NCBI GenBank assembly: GCA_900554345.1
Contig: USHH01000096.1
Span: 1-8,040, forward strand
DNA: 8,040 nt
DNA from: an uncultured Bacteroidales bacterium
Lineage (GTDB): Bacteria; Bacteroidota; Bacteroidia; Bacteroidales; Muribaculaceae
Direction of reading: 5' to 3'
The notes under the pieces are model-generated. The model ran no database searches, had not been told where the DNA came from, and was given only the letters and a program-made list of their open reading frames with translations. A program made the translations under genes and the position numbers. Shown here piece after piece: positions 1 through 6,890 of the stretch. Each line of letters starts with the position of its first letter. Positions within the stretch are counted from its first letter, which is position 1.

Positions 1-1475
1 GTGATGGCGAGCACCTGCATCGAGCGGCCGAGCCCGCGCATCATGCGCCCCATGTGGGAGGCGATCTCGCCGGAGACTCCGGTATCAATCTCGTCGAAGA
101 CTATGGTCGACAGTCCGGCGTTGCCGGCCGCCACCGACTTCAGGGCGAGCATCACCCTCGACATCTCGCCGCCCGAAGCCACCGCCTCGAGAGGCTGGAG
201 CTCACGGTTTCTGTTGAACGAGCAGAGGAAGTCGACCGACTCCTGCCCTTCGGGCGAGAGCTTGCCGGGCGTCAGCCTGATCTCGAACACGAAATTGGGC
301 AGCCCGAGAGGACGTGCGGCCTCGCGGATGTCGGAGGCGAGCCTCAGCGCGGCCTCGGCACGCGACGCCGAAAGGATGTCGGCCTTCTGCTTGAGGGTGT
401 GGGCGAGGACGCGGGCCTCGCGCTCGAGAGCCTCGAGATTGCCAGAGCCCGAATCGAGGCCGTCGAGCTTCTCGCGGAGACGCTTATGGAGGGCGAAAAG
501 GGAGTCGCTGTCGGCTATGGCAAACTGGCGCTCGGCCTCGTAGAGCTTGTTCATACGCGCCGAAAGCCGGGCGAGCCTCGAGGGGTCTGCATGCACCCTC
601 TCGAGATAGTCGGCCACTGTCTCGGCCACATCCTTGAGCTCGATATTCAGTGTCTCGAGGCGTGTGGCGAGGGCACTCCCCTCCTCCTCGCCGGAAAGGT
701 TGAGGCCGCTTGCCTCCAGCAGACGTGCCGATTCGGCAATAGCGTCGACGGCACCGCCGTCCGCCCCCTGGAGACGGCTGTAGGCCTCCGAGAGACGCTC
801 GCGGATCTCGTCGGCCTCGCTGAGGGTCTCATACTCGCGCTCTATCCTCTCGAGCTCTCCCTCCTTGGGGTTGAGCTTGTCGAGCTGCGCCACCTGGAAG
901 CTCAACAGCTCGCGCTGCTGGCGACCGGCTTCGAGGGTCTCGCGGAGGCGCTTGATGGCCTTGCGCTTCTCCACATAGTCGGAGAAGGCCTTGTGGTAGT
1001 CGGCGAGAGCCTGCGCGTTTCCGGCGAAAGAGTCGAGTATTGAAAGTCTCGCCGATGGGTCGGCGAGGGTGGTGTTGCTGTTCTGGGTGTGGATATCGAT
1101 GAGCATCGCGGCCACATCGGAGAGGAGCGAGAGGTTGACTGGAGTATCATTGATGAACGCGCGGGAGCGCCCGGCCGGCGAGAGCTCGCGGCGGATCAGG
1201 AGCACGCCGTCGTCGGAGAGGTCGATGTTGTTGTCGAGCAGAAGGCCCTCAACAGACTGAGGGATGCCGGAGAACTCCGCCTCCACGAGCGCCTTGGAAT
1301 CGCGTCCGGCCACGGCCTTGGAGTCGGCGCGCGAGCCGGTGAGCAGCGAAAGGGCGCCGAGCATGATCGACTTGCCGGCGCCGGTCTCTCCGGTGATGAT
1401 CGTGAGGCCGTCGGTCAGCGAGATCTCCACATGGTCGATCAGCGCGTAGTTTCGTATGTCGAGATGAGTGAGCAT
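1..1475 (-). CDS. recN: DNA repair protein RecN, C-terminal end missing
   Basis: RecN is an SMC-like ATPase of double-strand break repair that acts on DNA with RecA. The visible part is 491 codons starting at ATG 1475-1473. It opens MLTHLDIRNYALID, the usual RecN start. Walker A (GETGAGKS) lies at residues 29-36. A long Glu/Arg/Leu-rich middle part, about residues 150-390, is the expected coiled-coil arm. The ABC signature region (VASGGEMSR) has its SGGE at residues 434-437. Walker B (IVFDEID) has D461 and E462, followed by TGVSGEIA. The frame is open to base 1, where it reads QVLAIT. The family is about 550-570 residues long, so roughly the last 60-70, including the downstream H-loop, lie outside the window. 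The gene starts 30 bp after the DUF4835 stop and is probably the last seen member of the dnaN operon. No Shine-Dalgarno or separate promoter is visible. The identification is secure; only the 3' end is unknown. Confidence 0.97.
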   Translation of the reverse strand, partial: MLTHLDIRNYALIDHVEISLTDGLTIITGETGAGKSIMLGALSLLTGSRADSKAVAGRDSKALVEAEFSGIPQSVEGLLLDNNIDLSDDGVLLIRRELSPAGRSRAFINDTPVNLSLLSDVAAMLIDIHTQNSNTTLADPSARLSILDSFAGNAQALADYHKAFSDYVEKRKAIKRLRETLEAGRQQRELLSFQVAQLDKLNPKEGELERIEREYETLSEADEIRERLSEAYSRLQGADGGAVDAIAESARLLEASGLNLSGEEEGSALATRLETLNIELKDVAETVADYLERVHADPSRLARLSARMNKLYEAERQFAIADSDSLFALHKRLREKLDGLDSGSGNLEALEREARVLAHTLKQKADILSASRAEAALRLASDIREAARPLGLPNFVFEIRLTPGKLSPEGQESVDFLCSFNRNRELQPLEAVASGGEMSRVMLALKSVAAGNAGLSTIVFDEIDTGVSGEIASHMGRMMRGLGRSMQVLAI

Positions 1476-1505
1476 AGACGGGAAATGGGTTGAGGGGTGA
1501 GAGGG

Positions 1506-2432
1506 TCACTGCTCCTCGGCGCCTTTCTTGATCTTGTCGAGGCGCTCGGAGTCAGTGGGATATATGGGTTCGAGGAGCTTGTAGACTGCCTCACGCTCTG
1601 TGGCGGGAGCCTTTGAATAGACATTCACGAGCTCGTCGAGCTTGGCGTCGCGGAAGATGGAGAGGGCCACCGACATGGGGGCGTTGCGGTGGATGGTCTC
1701 GATGGCCTTTAGCGACTCGGTGATGACCGCCCTTCCCTTGTCGGGGCTCGACACCATCTCGTCGAGGCCCTTTCGGTGATAGTTGTAGAGTAGGTCGCGG
1801 ATCGCCGAAGTGTTGCTCTCGGTATAGGAGTTGAGCACCGCACTGCGGTTTTTGGTGTCCTCGAAAGTTCGCCAGCCGATCTCGCCGCTGCTCTGCGCCA
1901 TCTGCACTATAGAGGCGGCCTTGTCGTAGTAGGGTTGGCCGCCGAGCGGCGAGAAGCTGTCGTAGTCGAGGGCGAGGAAGAGATAGGCGTAGAAATTGAG
2001 GAGCCCGGTGAGGTTGTTGTCCCAGCTCGTGTCGTTGAATACCAGCGGGTCACCCTCGCGGTAGTCAAACTCCACCTTCGTGTCGCGGAAATTGAGAAGC
2101 GTCGTGGTATAGGTGGAGTTATAGACGGGGCGTGAGAGCTGCACCTGGATCTCCCCCTTTATGCGGTCGTCGGCATACTCCTTGACCGTAAGGAAGAAGC
2201 GGCATTCGATCTTCTCATTGGGAGAGAAGACATTGGGGGTGAACTTAGTCTCGTTGAAATAATCGGAAATCGACTGCTGGAGTGTCTCGAAAACGCTTTT
2301 CGACGAACCCTCTACCGACTGGGAATTGACCTCCACCGTGCAGCGGAGCTCCTGGGCGGAGGCCGAGGCCAACGTCCACAGCACGGCGAGGAGCACACCG
2401 AGAGACCGGAATATCATTCTATATCGCATCAT
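1506..2432 (-). CDS. Exported DUF4835 family protein
   Basis: This is a 308-residue protein of unknown function that I recognise as DUF4835, a family found in Bacteroidetes. The N-terminus has a signal peptide: a basic start (MMRYRMIFR), a hydrophobic core (LGVLLAVLWTLA) and likely cleavage after SASA before QELRC, so the mature protein is periplasmic or surface-facing. There is no lipobox at the cleavage site. The mature part has family-like patches, including SRPVYNSTYTTTLLNF, a DNNLTGLLNFYAYLFLALDYD stretch and YHRKGLDEM. The frame also opens at TTG 2450, but ATG codons at 2432, 2429 and 2417 give a better signal peptide; I chose 2432, and 2417 is equally plausible. It sits 30 bp after coaBC and 30 bp before recN, a position I recall as conserved in Bacteroidales. 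Its operon partners are cytoplasmic, so context gives little clue to function. No catalytic motif is evident. Confidence 0.9.
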   Translation of the reverse strand: MMRYRMIFRSLGVLLAVLWTLASASAQELRCTVEVNSQSVEGSSKSVFETLQQSISDYFNETKFTPNVFSPNEKIECRFFLTVKEYADDRIKGEIQVQLSRPVYNSTYTTTLLNFRDTKVEFDYREGDPLVFNDTSWDNNLTGLLNFYAYLFLALDYDSFSPLGGQPYYDKAASIVQMAQSSGEIGWRTFEDTKNRSAVLNSYTESNTSAIRDLLYNYHRKGLDEMVSSPDKGRAVITESLKAIETIHRNAPMSVALSIFRDAKLDELVNVYSKAPATEREAVYKLLEPIYPTDSERLDKIKKGAEEQ

Positions 2433-2462
2433 TACGACATTATAACGCAATAACGGGGCGAT

Positions 2463-3674
2463 TTATTTGCCGAATACCGCGTCGATGATATCCGCTGCCA
2501 CCTCCGCCTTGCTTTTCAGCGGGAAATCGGCAACGGAGCCGTCGGCACCTACAATGGAAACCTTGTTGGTGTCGGTCATGAAGCCGGCTCCCTTGTCGCG
2601 CAGGGAATTGACCACAATCCAGTCAAGGCGCTTACGCTCCATCTTGGAGAGGGCGTTGCGCATCACATCGTCGGTCTCGAGAGCGAAGCCCACGAGGGTC
2701 TGGCATTTCTTACGGGCGCCGAGCTCGGCGGCGATATCGGGGTTCTTCACGAGGGTGAGCTGCATCTGCTCCACGCCCTCGCGCTTGATCTTCTTCGTGG
2801 CCTCGAACTCGGGACGGTAGTCGGCCACGGCGGCCGAGAGCACGGCGCAGTCGACGGAACCGAAGGCTGCGAGCGCGGCCTCGAGCATCTGGCGGGCGTT
2901 GGTGACGTCGACGCGGGTGATGTCGCCGGGAGGCGTCGGGAGCGATACAGGGCCGGCCACGAGAGTGACGGAGGCGCCACGGCGCGCGGCCTCGGCGGCG
3001 ATGGCGAAGCCCATCTTGCCGCTGGAATAATTGCCTATGAACCTGACGGGATCGAGGTTCTCGTAGGTGGGTCCGGCGGTAACGAGTATCCTGCGGCCGC
3101 AGAGCGAGCCCGATTTATGGAAATACTCCCTGATGCGCTCCACTATTTTCTCCGGCTCTTCCATGCGTCCTTTGCCGGAGAGACCGCTTGCGAGCTCACC
3201 GGCCGCCGGTTCTATGATGTCGACGCCGTCGGAGGCGAGGGTCCGGATGTTGCGCTGCGTGGAGGGAGACTTCCACATGTCGAGGTCCATGGCGGGCGCC
3301 ACCATAACGTGCTCCTTTGCCGAGAGGTATGTCGTGATGAGCATATTGTCGGCTATGCCGTTGGCCATCTTGCCGAGAGTGGAGGCCGTGGCCGGAGCCA
3401 CCACCATCAGGTCGGCCCAGAGGCCGAGGTCGACATGACTGTGCCATTCGCCGGTGTTGGCAGCGAAAAACTCGCTCACCACGGGCTTGCCGCTTAGCGC
3501 GGCGAGAGTGGCGGGAGTGATGAACTCCTTGCCGTTGGGGGTGATCACCACCTGCACCTCGGCGCCCTCCTTGACGAGAAGCCGCAGAAGACAGGCCGAC
3601 TTGTAGGCCGCGATGCCGCCAGAGATGCCGAGCACTATGTGCTTACCTGCCAGAATGCTGCCTCCGCTCCTCAT
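2463..3674 (-). CDS. coaBC: Bifunctional phosphopantothenoylcysteine decarboxylase / phosphopantothenate-cysteine ligase
   Basis: This cytoplasmic enzyme performs two consecutive steps of coenzyme A synthesis: CoaB joins 4'-phosphopantothenate to cysteine, and CoaC decarboxylates the product with FMN. It has 403 residues, normal for the fusion. The CoaC half (about 1-185) shows the flavin-fold start IVLGISGGIAAYKS, the probable active-site His80 (SHVDLGLWAD), VVAPATA at 91-97 and PAMDLDMW at 127-134. The last replaces the usual PxMNxxMW, with Asp130 where E. coli has catalytic Asn125. The CoaB half (about 190-403) has VTAGPTYE, DPVRFIGNYSSGKMG with Asn215 matching E. coli Asn210, AAVADYRP at 281-288 and the KKIKR lysine motif near 294-298. 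I chose ATG 3674; the frame also opens at TTG 3683, but the ATG gives a family-like N-terminus. The start lies inside the 3' end of the exonuclease gene (32-bp overlap in another frame), suggesting translational coupling. Confidence 0.96.
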   Translation of the reverse strand: MRSGGSILAGKHIVLGISGGIAAYKSACLLRLLVKEGAEVQVVITPNGKEFITPATLAALSGKPVVSEFFAANTGEWHSHVDLGLWADLMVVAPATASTLGKMANGIADNMLITTYLSAKEHVMVAPAMDLDMWKSPSTQRNIRTLASDGVDIIEPAAGELASGLSGKGRMEEPEKIVERIREYFHKSGSLCGRRILVTAGPTYENLDPVRFIGNYSSGKMGFAIAAEAARRGASVTLVAGPVSLPTPPGDITRVDVTNARQMLEAALAAFGSVDCAVLSAAVADYRPEFEATKKIKREGVEQMQLTLVKNPDIAAELGARKKCQTLVGFALETDDVMRNALSKMERKRLDWIVVNSLRDKGAGFMTDTNKVSIVGADGSVADFPLKSKAEVAADIIDAVFGK

Positions 3675-4431
3675 CGTATTCAAATTTAATGCGCCGAAGC
3701 ACGTCCTTGGTGTTGCGGGGGAAATCGCCCTGCATCATCCAGTCATAGAAAGAGGGCTCGCGCCGGAGCACCTCCTTGACGGGACGCCCCTTGTGCTTGC
3801 CGAAATTGAAGACGGGCACGTCGTTCTTGTCGAGGCAGATACGGCCGGCGAGGTCGAGGTTGTTGCCGGAGCGGGAGAAGTCGGCCAGGAAAGAGATGTC
3901 GTTCTGCAGCGAGTCGTATCGGTCGAGCTGGCTTTTCAGCACCTCGTAGGTGGCGCGTGTGTCGGCCAGGGCGCTGTGGGCGTTCTCAAGGTCCTTGCTG
4001 CAATAGAACTTGTAGGCGGCGACGAGTGTGCGCTGCTCCATCTTGTGGAAGATATTCTGGACATCGACAAACCTGCGGCCCACGATGTCGAAAGTGAGGC
4101 CGGCGCGGGCGAACTCCTCGATGAGGAGGGGCACGTCAAACTTATTGCTGTTGTATCCGGCGAAGTCGCACCCCTCGAAAATCTTCAGCAGGCTGTTGGC
4201 CACCTGCCTGAAGGTGGGTGCGTCTTTCACGTCTTCGTCGGTGATATGATGGATAGCCGTGCTCTCTTCCGGGATATGCATCTCGGGATTTATGCGGCGG
4301 CTCTTCGACTCCTCGGTGCCGTCGGGGAAGACCTTAATATACGAAAGCTCCACGATACGGTCGCGGGTGACATTGGTGCCGGTGGTCTCGAGGTCGAAAA
4401 ACACCAGCGGGCGCTCAAGAGACAGATTCAT
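3643..4431 (-). CDS. DEDDh 3'-5' exonuclease (DnaQ-like) with C-terminal FGKHKG domain
   Basis: This 262-residue protein belongs to the DnaQ/epsilon 3'-5' exonuclease superfamily. Motif I is FFDLETTGT with Asp13 and Glu15, motif II is NSNKFD with Asp99, and motif III is HSALAD with His152 and Asp157. All DEDDh metal-binding and catalytic residues are therefore present. Just after the nuclease domain, residues 176-181 read QNDISF. This fits the Q-x-x-hydrophobic-x-F pattern of the E. coli epsilon clamp-binding motif (QTSMAF, residues 182-187). The C-terminal region, about 195-250, holds VFNFGKHKG and SFYDWMMQ, resembling the small DUF3820-type domain often attached to Bacteroidetes exonucleases. 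The start is ATG 4431, 15 bp after the dnaN stop; the 3' end overlaps coaBC. It may be a proofreading subunit or a repair exonuclease. I give no dnaQ symbol because the sequence cannot show which. Confidence 0.93.
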   Translation of the reverse strand: MNLSLERPLVFFDLETTGTNVTRDRIVELSYIKVFPDGTEESKSRRINPEMHIPEESTAIHHITDEDVKDAPTFRQVANSLLKIFEGCDFAGYNSNKFDVPLLIEEFARAGLTFDIVGRRFVDVQNIFHKMEQRTLVAAYKFYCSKDLENAHSALADTRATYEVLKSQLDRYDSLQNDISFLADFSRSGNNLDLAGRICLDKNDVPVFNFGKHKGRPVKEVLRREPSFYDWMMQGDFPRNTKDVLRRIKFEYDEERRQHSGR

Positions 4432-4446
4432 TATTTCTATTCTGTA

Positions 4447-5571
4447 TTAATCAAACACCTGGAGAGGCATCTGCACGATCACGAGGTTTTCGCCGGGCTG
4501 CTGCTCGGCCGGGGCGAAGATGCCGGGGCGCGCGGGGTCGGAGAGCTGGATGAGGGCGTCGTCGCCTGGGATGTTGGAGAGGATCTCCACCGTGAATCCG
4601 GCGTTGAAGCCTATCGTCATCTCGTTGCCGTCATACTGGCAGGGCACCTTTTCCTTTGCGGATGTCTGATAGTCGAGGTCCTGCGCCTCAAGGAGCACAT
4701 CGGCGGGGCCTATGGTGAACTTCACCAGATTGGATGCCTTGTTGGCGAATATGGCCACACGCCTCATGGCGATGAGAAGCGCCTCGCGGCTGATGTTCAT
4801 CACGAAAGGCGACGACGAGGGAATCACCCGGTTGTAGTTGGGATAGTTGCCCTTTATGAAACGGCATGAGATCTCATAGTTGGCAAAGCGGAAGGTAGCG
4901 CTCTTGGAATCCATGACTATGCTGACAGGACCGTCTTCCTTGCTGATGATGTTGCGTATGATGGCGGCGGGCTTCGCCGGCATGATGAAGGAGGTCTCGA
5001 CGCCGGGAGCGGCCATGGTGTTGACGTATTTCACGAGCTTGTGGGTATCGGAGGCCACGAAAGTGATGTCGTCGTTGTGGATGTCCCAGAATATACCGGT
5101 CATCATGGGTCGGATAGGCTCCTGACTTACGGCATAGAGTGTGTTGTCGATGCCTTTCTTCACCATCTCGGCAGGCACGGAAATCTCGATGGCGTTCTCC
5201 ATGTCGGGGAGCTTGTCGGGATACTCGGCGGCATTGATGCCGGAGAAATTAAACTGGCCGTTGAGGAAGGAGACATCGATCTGCTGGGTCTCCTCGTTGA
5301 CGCTGAAGGAGATTGGCTGGTTGGAGATTTCCTTGGTGACCTCCATGAGCATCTTGGCGGAGACGGCAATGGCGCCGTCGGACTCCGAATCAAGCACTTC
5401 CATCGATGCCTTCATGAGGTTTTCGGAGTCAGCACCCACGATGGTGAGGATATTGCCTTCCACCCTGAGCAGGAAATTGTCGAGGATGGAGAGGGTATTT
5501 TTAGAGTTGATCACCTTGCTGACAGCCTGGAGCTGCTGCTGGAAAGCTTTGCCGGCGACATTAAACTTCAT
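4447..5571 (-). CDS. dnaN: DNA polymerase III subunit beta (sliding clamp)
   Basis: The beta clamp forms a ring dimer around DNA and tethers the replicative polymerase and other partners. The protein has 374 residues, within the normal range. It begins MKFNVAGKAFQQQLQAVSKV, followed by NTLSILDNFLL at about 25-35, the usual first-domain pattern. Other family marks are SDTHKLVKYV at 174-183, FIKGNYPNYNRVIP at 238-251, the ISREALLIAMRRVAIFAN helix at 260-277, and a C-terminal strand VIVQMPLQVFD matching the MPMRL end of E. coli. The tail has two or three residues beyond the usual end. It is the first gene of the five-gene unit. A promoter with both core elements lies about 75-105 bp upstream, and a long inverted repeat fills the leader. 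dnaA is not adjacent, unlike in many other bacteria. Confidence 0.98.
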   Translation of the reverse strand: MKFNVAGKAFQQQLQAVSKVINSKNTLSILDNFLLRVEGNILTIVGADSENLMKASMEVLDSESDGAIAVSAKMLMEVTKEISNQPISFSVNEETQQIDVSFLNGQFNFSGINAAEYPDKLPDMENAIEISVPAEMVKKGIDNTLYAVSQEPIRPMMTGIFWDIHNDDITFVASDTHKLVKYVNTMAAPGVETSFIMPAKPAAIIRNIISKEDGPVSIVMDSKSATFRFANYEISCRFIKGNYPNYNRVIPSSSPFVMNISREALLIAMRRVAIFANKASNLVKFTIGPADVLLEAQDLDYQTSAKEKVPCQYDGNEMTIGFNAGFTVEILSNIPGDDALIQLSDPARPGIFAPAEQQPGENLVIVQMPLQVFD

Positions 5572-5580
5572 ATTAATAGA

Positions 5581-5644
5581 TATTTAGCGTTATTCAAAAA
5601 CAAAAGAACGCGCCAAGAGCCGGAAAAACTCAATAACGCAAATA
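5581..5644 (-). repeat. Inverted repeat in the dnaN leader
   Basis: On the minus strand the arm TATTTGCGTTATT (5644-5632) is matched by AATAACGC-T-AAATA (5594-5581). This gives 13 base pairs with a single bulged T, separated by 37 nt. The 5' arm begins directly after the -7 promoter element, so most of it should lie at the extreme 5' end of the dnaN transcript. The 3' arm ends 9 nt before the dnaN ATG. In RNA this would enclose almost the whole leader in one long-range hairpin; in DNA it could be a protein-binding site. The pairing is read directly, but its role is inference. Confidence 0.55.
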
Positions 5645-5677
5645 CAAAGGTAATAAAAAAATGGGTGAAAGGCAAAA
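5645..5677 (-). promoter_or_regulatory. Bacteroidetes-type promoter of dnaN
   Basis: The minus strand reads TTTTG at 5677-5673, a 20-nt spacer, then TACCTTTG at 5652-5645. This matches the known Bacteroidetes primary sigma consensus (TTG near -33, TAnnTTTG near -7) exactly, with normal spacing. Transcription should start about 4-7 nt downstream, near 5641-5638, giving a leader of roughly 67-70 nt before dnaN. The -33 element overlaps the distal arm of the upstream rplI terminator. Confidence 0.85.
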
Positions 5678-5707
5678 GGCCGTGTCGGAAAATAGACACG
5701 GCCTTTT
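5674..5707 (-). terminator. Terminator after rpsF-rpsR-rplI
   Basis: A perfect 13-bp stem (arms AAAAGGCCGTGTC and GACACGGCCTTTT, 8-nt loop at 5687-5694) begins 20 nt after the rplI stop. The terminal T run is built into the 3' arm, and a further T-rich stretch follows after a short interval. The stem is symmetric with A and T runs at its ends, so it could work in both directions, although no gene converges from the other side within the window. Confidence 0.85.
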
Positions 5708-5727
5708 TATGAAAAAGATTGACGGAA

Positions 5728-6171
5728 TTACTCTGCGACAACCTCGAATTCGATCTCGCAGCTGACCTCCTTGTGGGGCTTGATGGTGGCGGAGTAGACT
5801 CCGACCTCCTTGACAGGCTCCTTGAGGAAGATGATCTTGCGGTCGATCTCGTGGCCTTCCTTGAGAAGGGCCTCGGCAATCTGGAGGGCATTGACGGAGC
5901 CGAAGACAGTGCCGGTGGAGCTTGTCTTGGCGCCGATGGTGAGGCGGAGTCCTTCGAGCGACTTCACGAGGTCTTCGGCCTCCTGCTTGATCTTGGCGAG
6001 CTTATGGGCGCGCTGACGCTGGTTTTCCTCCAGCTGCTTGACAGCGGCGTTAGAGGCGATGATTGCCTTTCCCTGGGGAATCAGGTAGTTGCGGCCATAA
6101 CCATCTTTCACTTCCACGATATCGTCCTTGTAGCCGAGGCTAGCGACGTTTTCCTTAAGTATGACTTTCAT
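5728..6171 (-). CDS. rplI: 50S ribosomal protein L9
   Basis: L9 binds 23S rRNA near the base of the L1 stalk and extends away from the large subunit. The protein has 147 residues, a normal length. The N-terminal rRNA-binding domain opens MKVILKENVASLGYKDD and contains the family signature around residues 13-32 (VEVKDGYGRNYLIP). A charged connecting helix covers about 41-74. The C-terminal domain includes IGAKTSSTGTVFGSV at 79-93, with LQIAEAL after it. It is the last gene of the S6-S18-L9 operon, starting 30 bp after the rpsR stop, and a terminator hairpin follows it. Confidence 0.98.
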   Translation of the reverse strand: MKVILKENVASLGYKDDIVEVKDGYGRNYLIPQGKAIIASNAAVKQLEENQRQRAHKLAKIKQEAEDLVKSLEGLRLTIGAKTSSTGTVFGSVNALQIAEALLKEGHEIDRKIIFLKEPVKEVGVYSATIKPHKEVSCEIEFEVVAE

Positions 6172-6201
6172 TGTATCCTAAAGTTTGAGAGTAAAAAATG
6201 A

Positions 6202-6468
6202 TTATTTCATCAGGTCGGTGACGTAGGGGAGAAGGGCGAGGTGGCGGGCACGCTTCACGGCCTGGGCCACACGGCGCTGGAACTTCAGCGAAGTGCCTGT
6301 GATGCGGCGGGGAAGAATCTTGCCCTGCTCGTTGAGGAACTTCTTGAGGAACTCGGGGTCTTTGTAGTCGATATACTTGATACCGCTGCGTTTGAAGCGG
6401 CAGTATTTCTTCTTCTTGGTGTCGACTGTGAGAGGTGTGAGGTAACGGATTTCGCTGTTTGCTGCCAT
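6202..6468 (-). CDS. rpsR: 30S ribosomal protein S18
   Basis: S18 pairs with S6 and binds 16S rRNA on the platform of the small subunit. The protein has 88 residues. Its basic body carries family features: KKKKYCRFKRSGIKYIDYKD at about 18-37, then LKKFLNEQGKILPRRITG and KFQRRVAQAVKRARHLALLP. The single Cys23 means there is no full set of Cys ligands for a zinc site. The start ATG lies 3 nt after the rpsF stop, a spacing that suggests coupled translation of the two partner proteins. Confidence 0.98.
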   Translation of the reverse strand: MAANSEIRYLTPLTVDTKKKKYCRFKRSGIKYIDYKDPEFLKKFLNEQGKILPRRITGTSLKFQRRVAQAVKRARHLALLPYVTDLMK

Positions 6469-6471
6469 GGT

Positions 6472-6864
6472 TTAAGCCTCCTTTGCTTCTGCGGCTTCGG
6501 CTGCGGGAGCCTCGGCGGGTTGATTGTTTGCTTTGTTAGCTCTGAGAGTCCTTCTCTTCTCGGCATACTCAACGGCGTATTTGTCGAGACGGAAGGTGAG
6601 GAAGCGGATCACGCGCTCGTCGCGGCGGAAGGCGGTGTCAAGCTTCTTGACGACGGTGGGCTCACCTTTGAATTCGAGAAGCACGTAGAAGCCGGTGCTC
6701 TTCTTCTGGATGGGATAGGCGAGTTTACGCAGTCCCCACAGCTCTTCGTTGACGATCTCGCAGCCCTCGGCCTTGAGAGTGTCTTTGAATTTCTCAGCCG
6801 CTTCCTTCATCTGTTCGTCAGACAAAACGGGAGTTAAAATGAAAACGGTCTCGTAAGTATTCAT
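6472..6864 (-). CDS. rpsF: 30S ribosomal protein S6
   Basis: S6 is the small-subunit partner of S18. The protein has 130 residues. The conserved fold covers roughly the first 100, opening MNTYETVFILTPVLSDEQ, then WGLRKLAYPIQKKSTGFY at about 43-60 and RRDERVIRFLTFRLDKYA at about 80-97. From about residue 108 there is a low-complexity tail rich in Ala, Glu and Pro (QPAEAPAAEAAEAKEA). Such tails vary between species and are probably disordered. It is the first gene of the operon, with its own promoter and a structured leader upstream. Confidence 0.98.
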   Translation of the reverse strand: MNTYETVFILTPVLSDEQMKEAAEKFKDTLKAEGCEIVNEELWGLRKLAYPIQKKSTGFYVLLEFKGEPTVVKKLDTAFRRDERVIRFLTFRLDKYAVEYAEKRRTLRANKANNQPAEAPAAEAAEAKEA

Positions 6865-6890
6865 AAATGTTTGAAAAAGTTGTTGTATAG

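Noticed and set aside
54..1043. A 329-codon plus-strand open frame opposite recN
   Set aside because: recN is continuous with all expected motifs on the other strand; the antisense frame shows no family pattern and results from frequent GAG/CTC/GCC codons.
2433..2450. TTG at 2450 as start of the DUF4835 gene, and likewise TTG 3683 for coaBC
   Set aside because: ATG codons a few residues downstream (2432/2429/2417 and 3674) give normal N-termini; the additional residues add nothing recognisable.
3681..3688. TAAATTTG on the minus strand just before the coaBC start, fitting TAnnTTTG
   Set aside because: No TTTG or TTG lies at the right distance upstream, the bases encode Ile-Lys-Phe of the exonuclease, and the promoter would give a leaderless coaBC transcript; probably chance.
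3613..4869. A 418-codon plus-strand open frame across the exonuclease and dnaN genes
   Set aside because: It is antisense to two clearly recognised genes, crosses their boundary, has no promoter, and its protein has the Leu/Val/Glu/Gly/His bias expected from reading the reverse of GC-rich codons.
5041..5712. A 223-codon plus-strand open frame opposite dnaN, running into the terminator
   Set aside because: It is an antisense shadow of dnaN that continues through the dnaN leader and promoter; its Gly/Asp/His-rich composition is an artefact.
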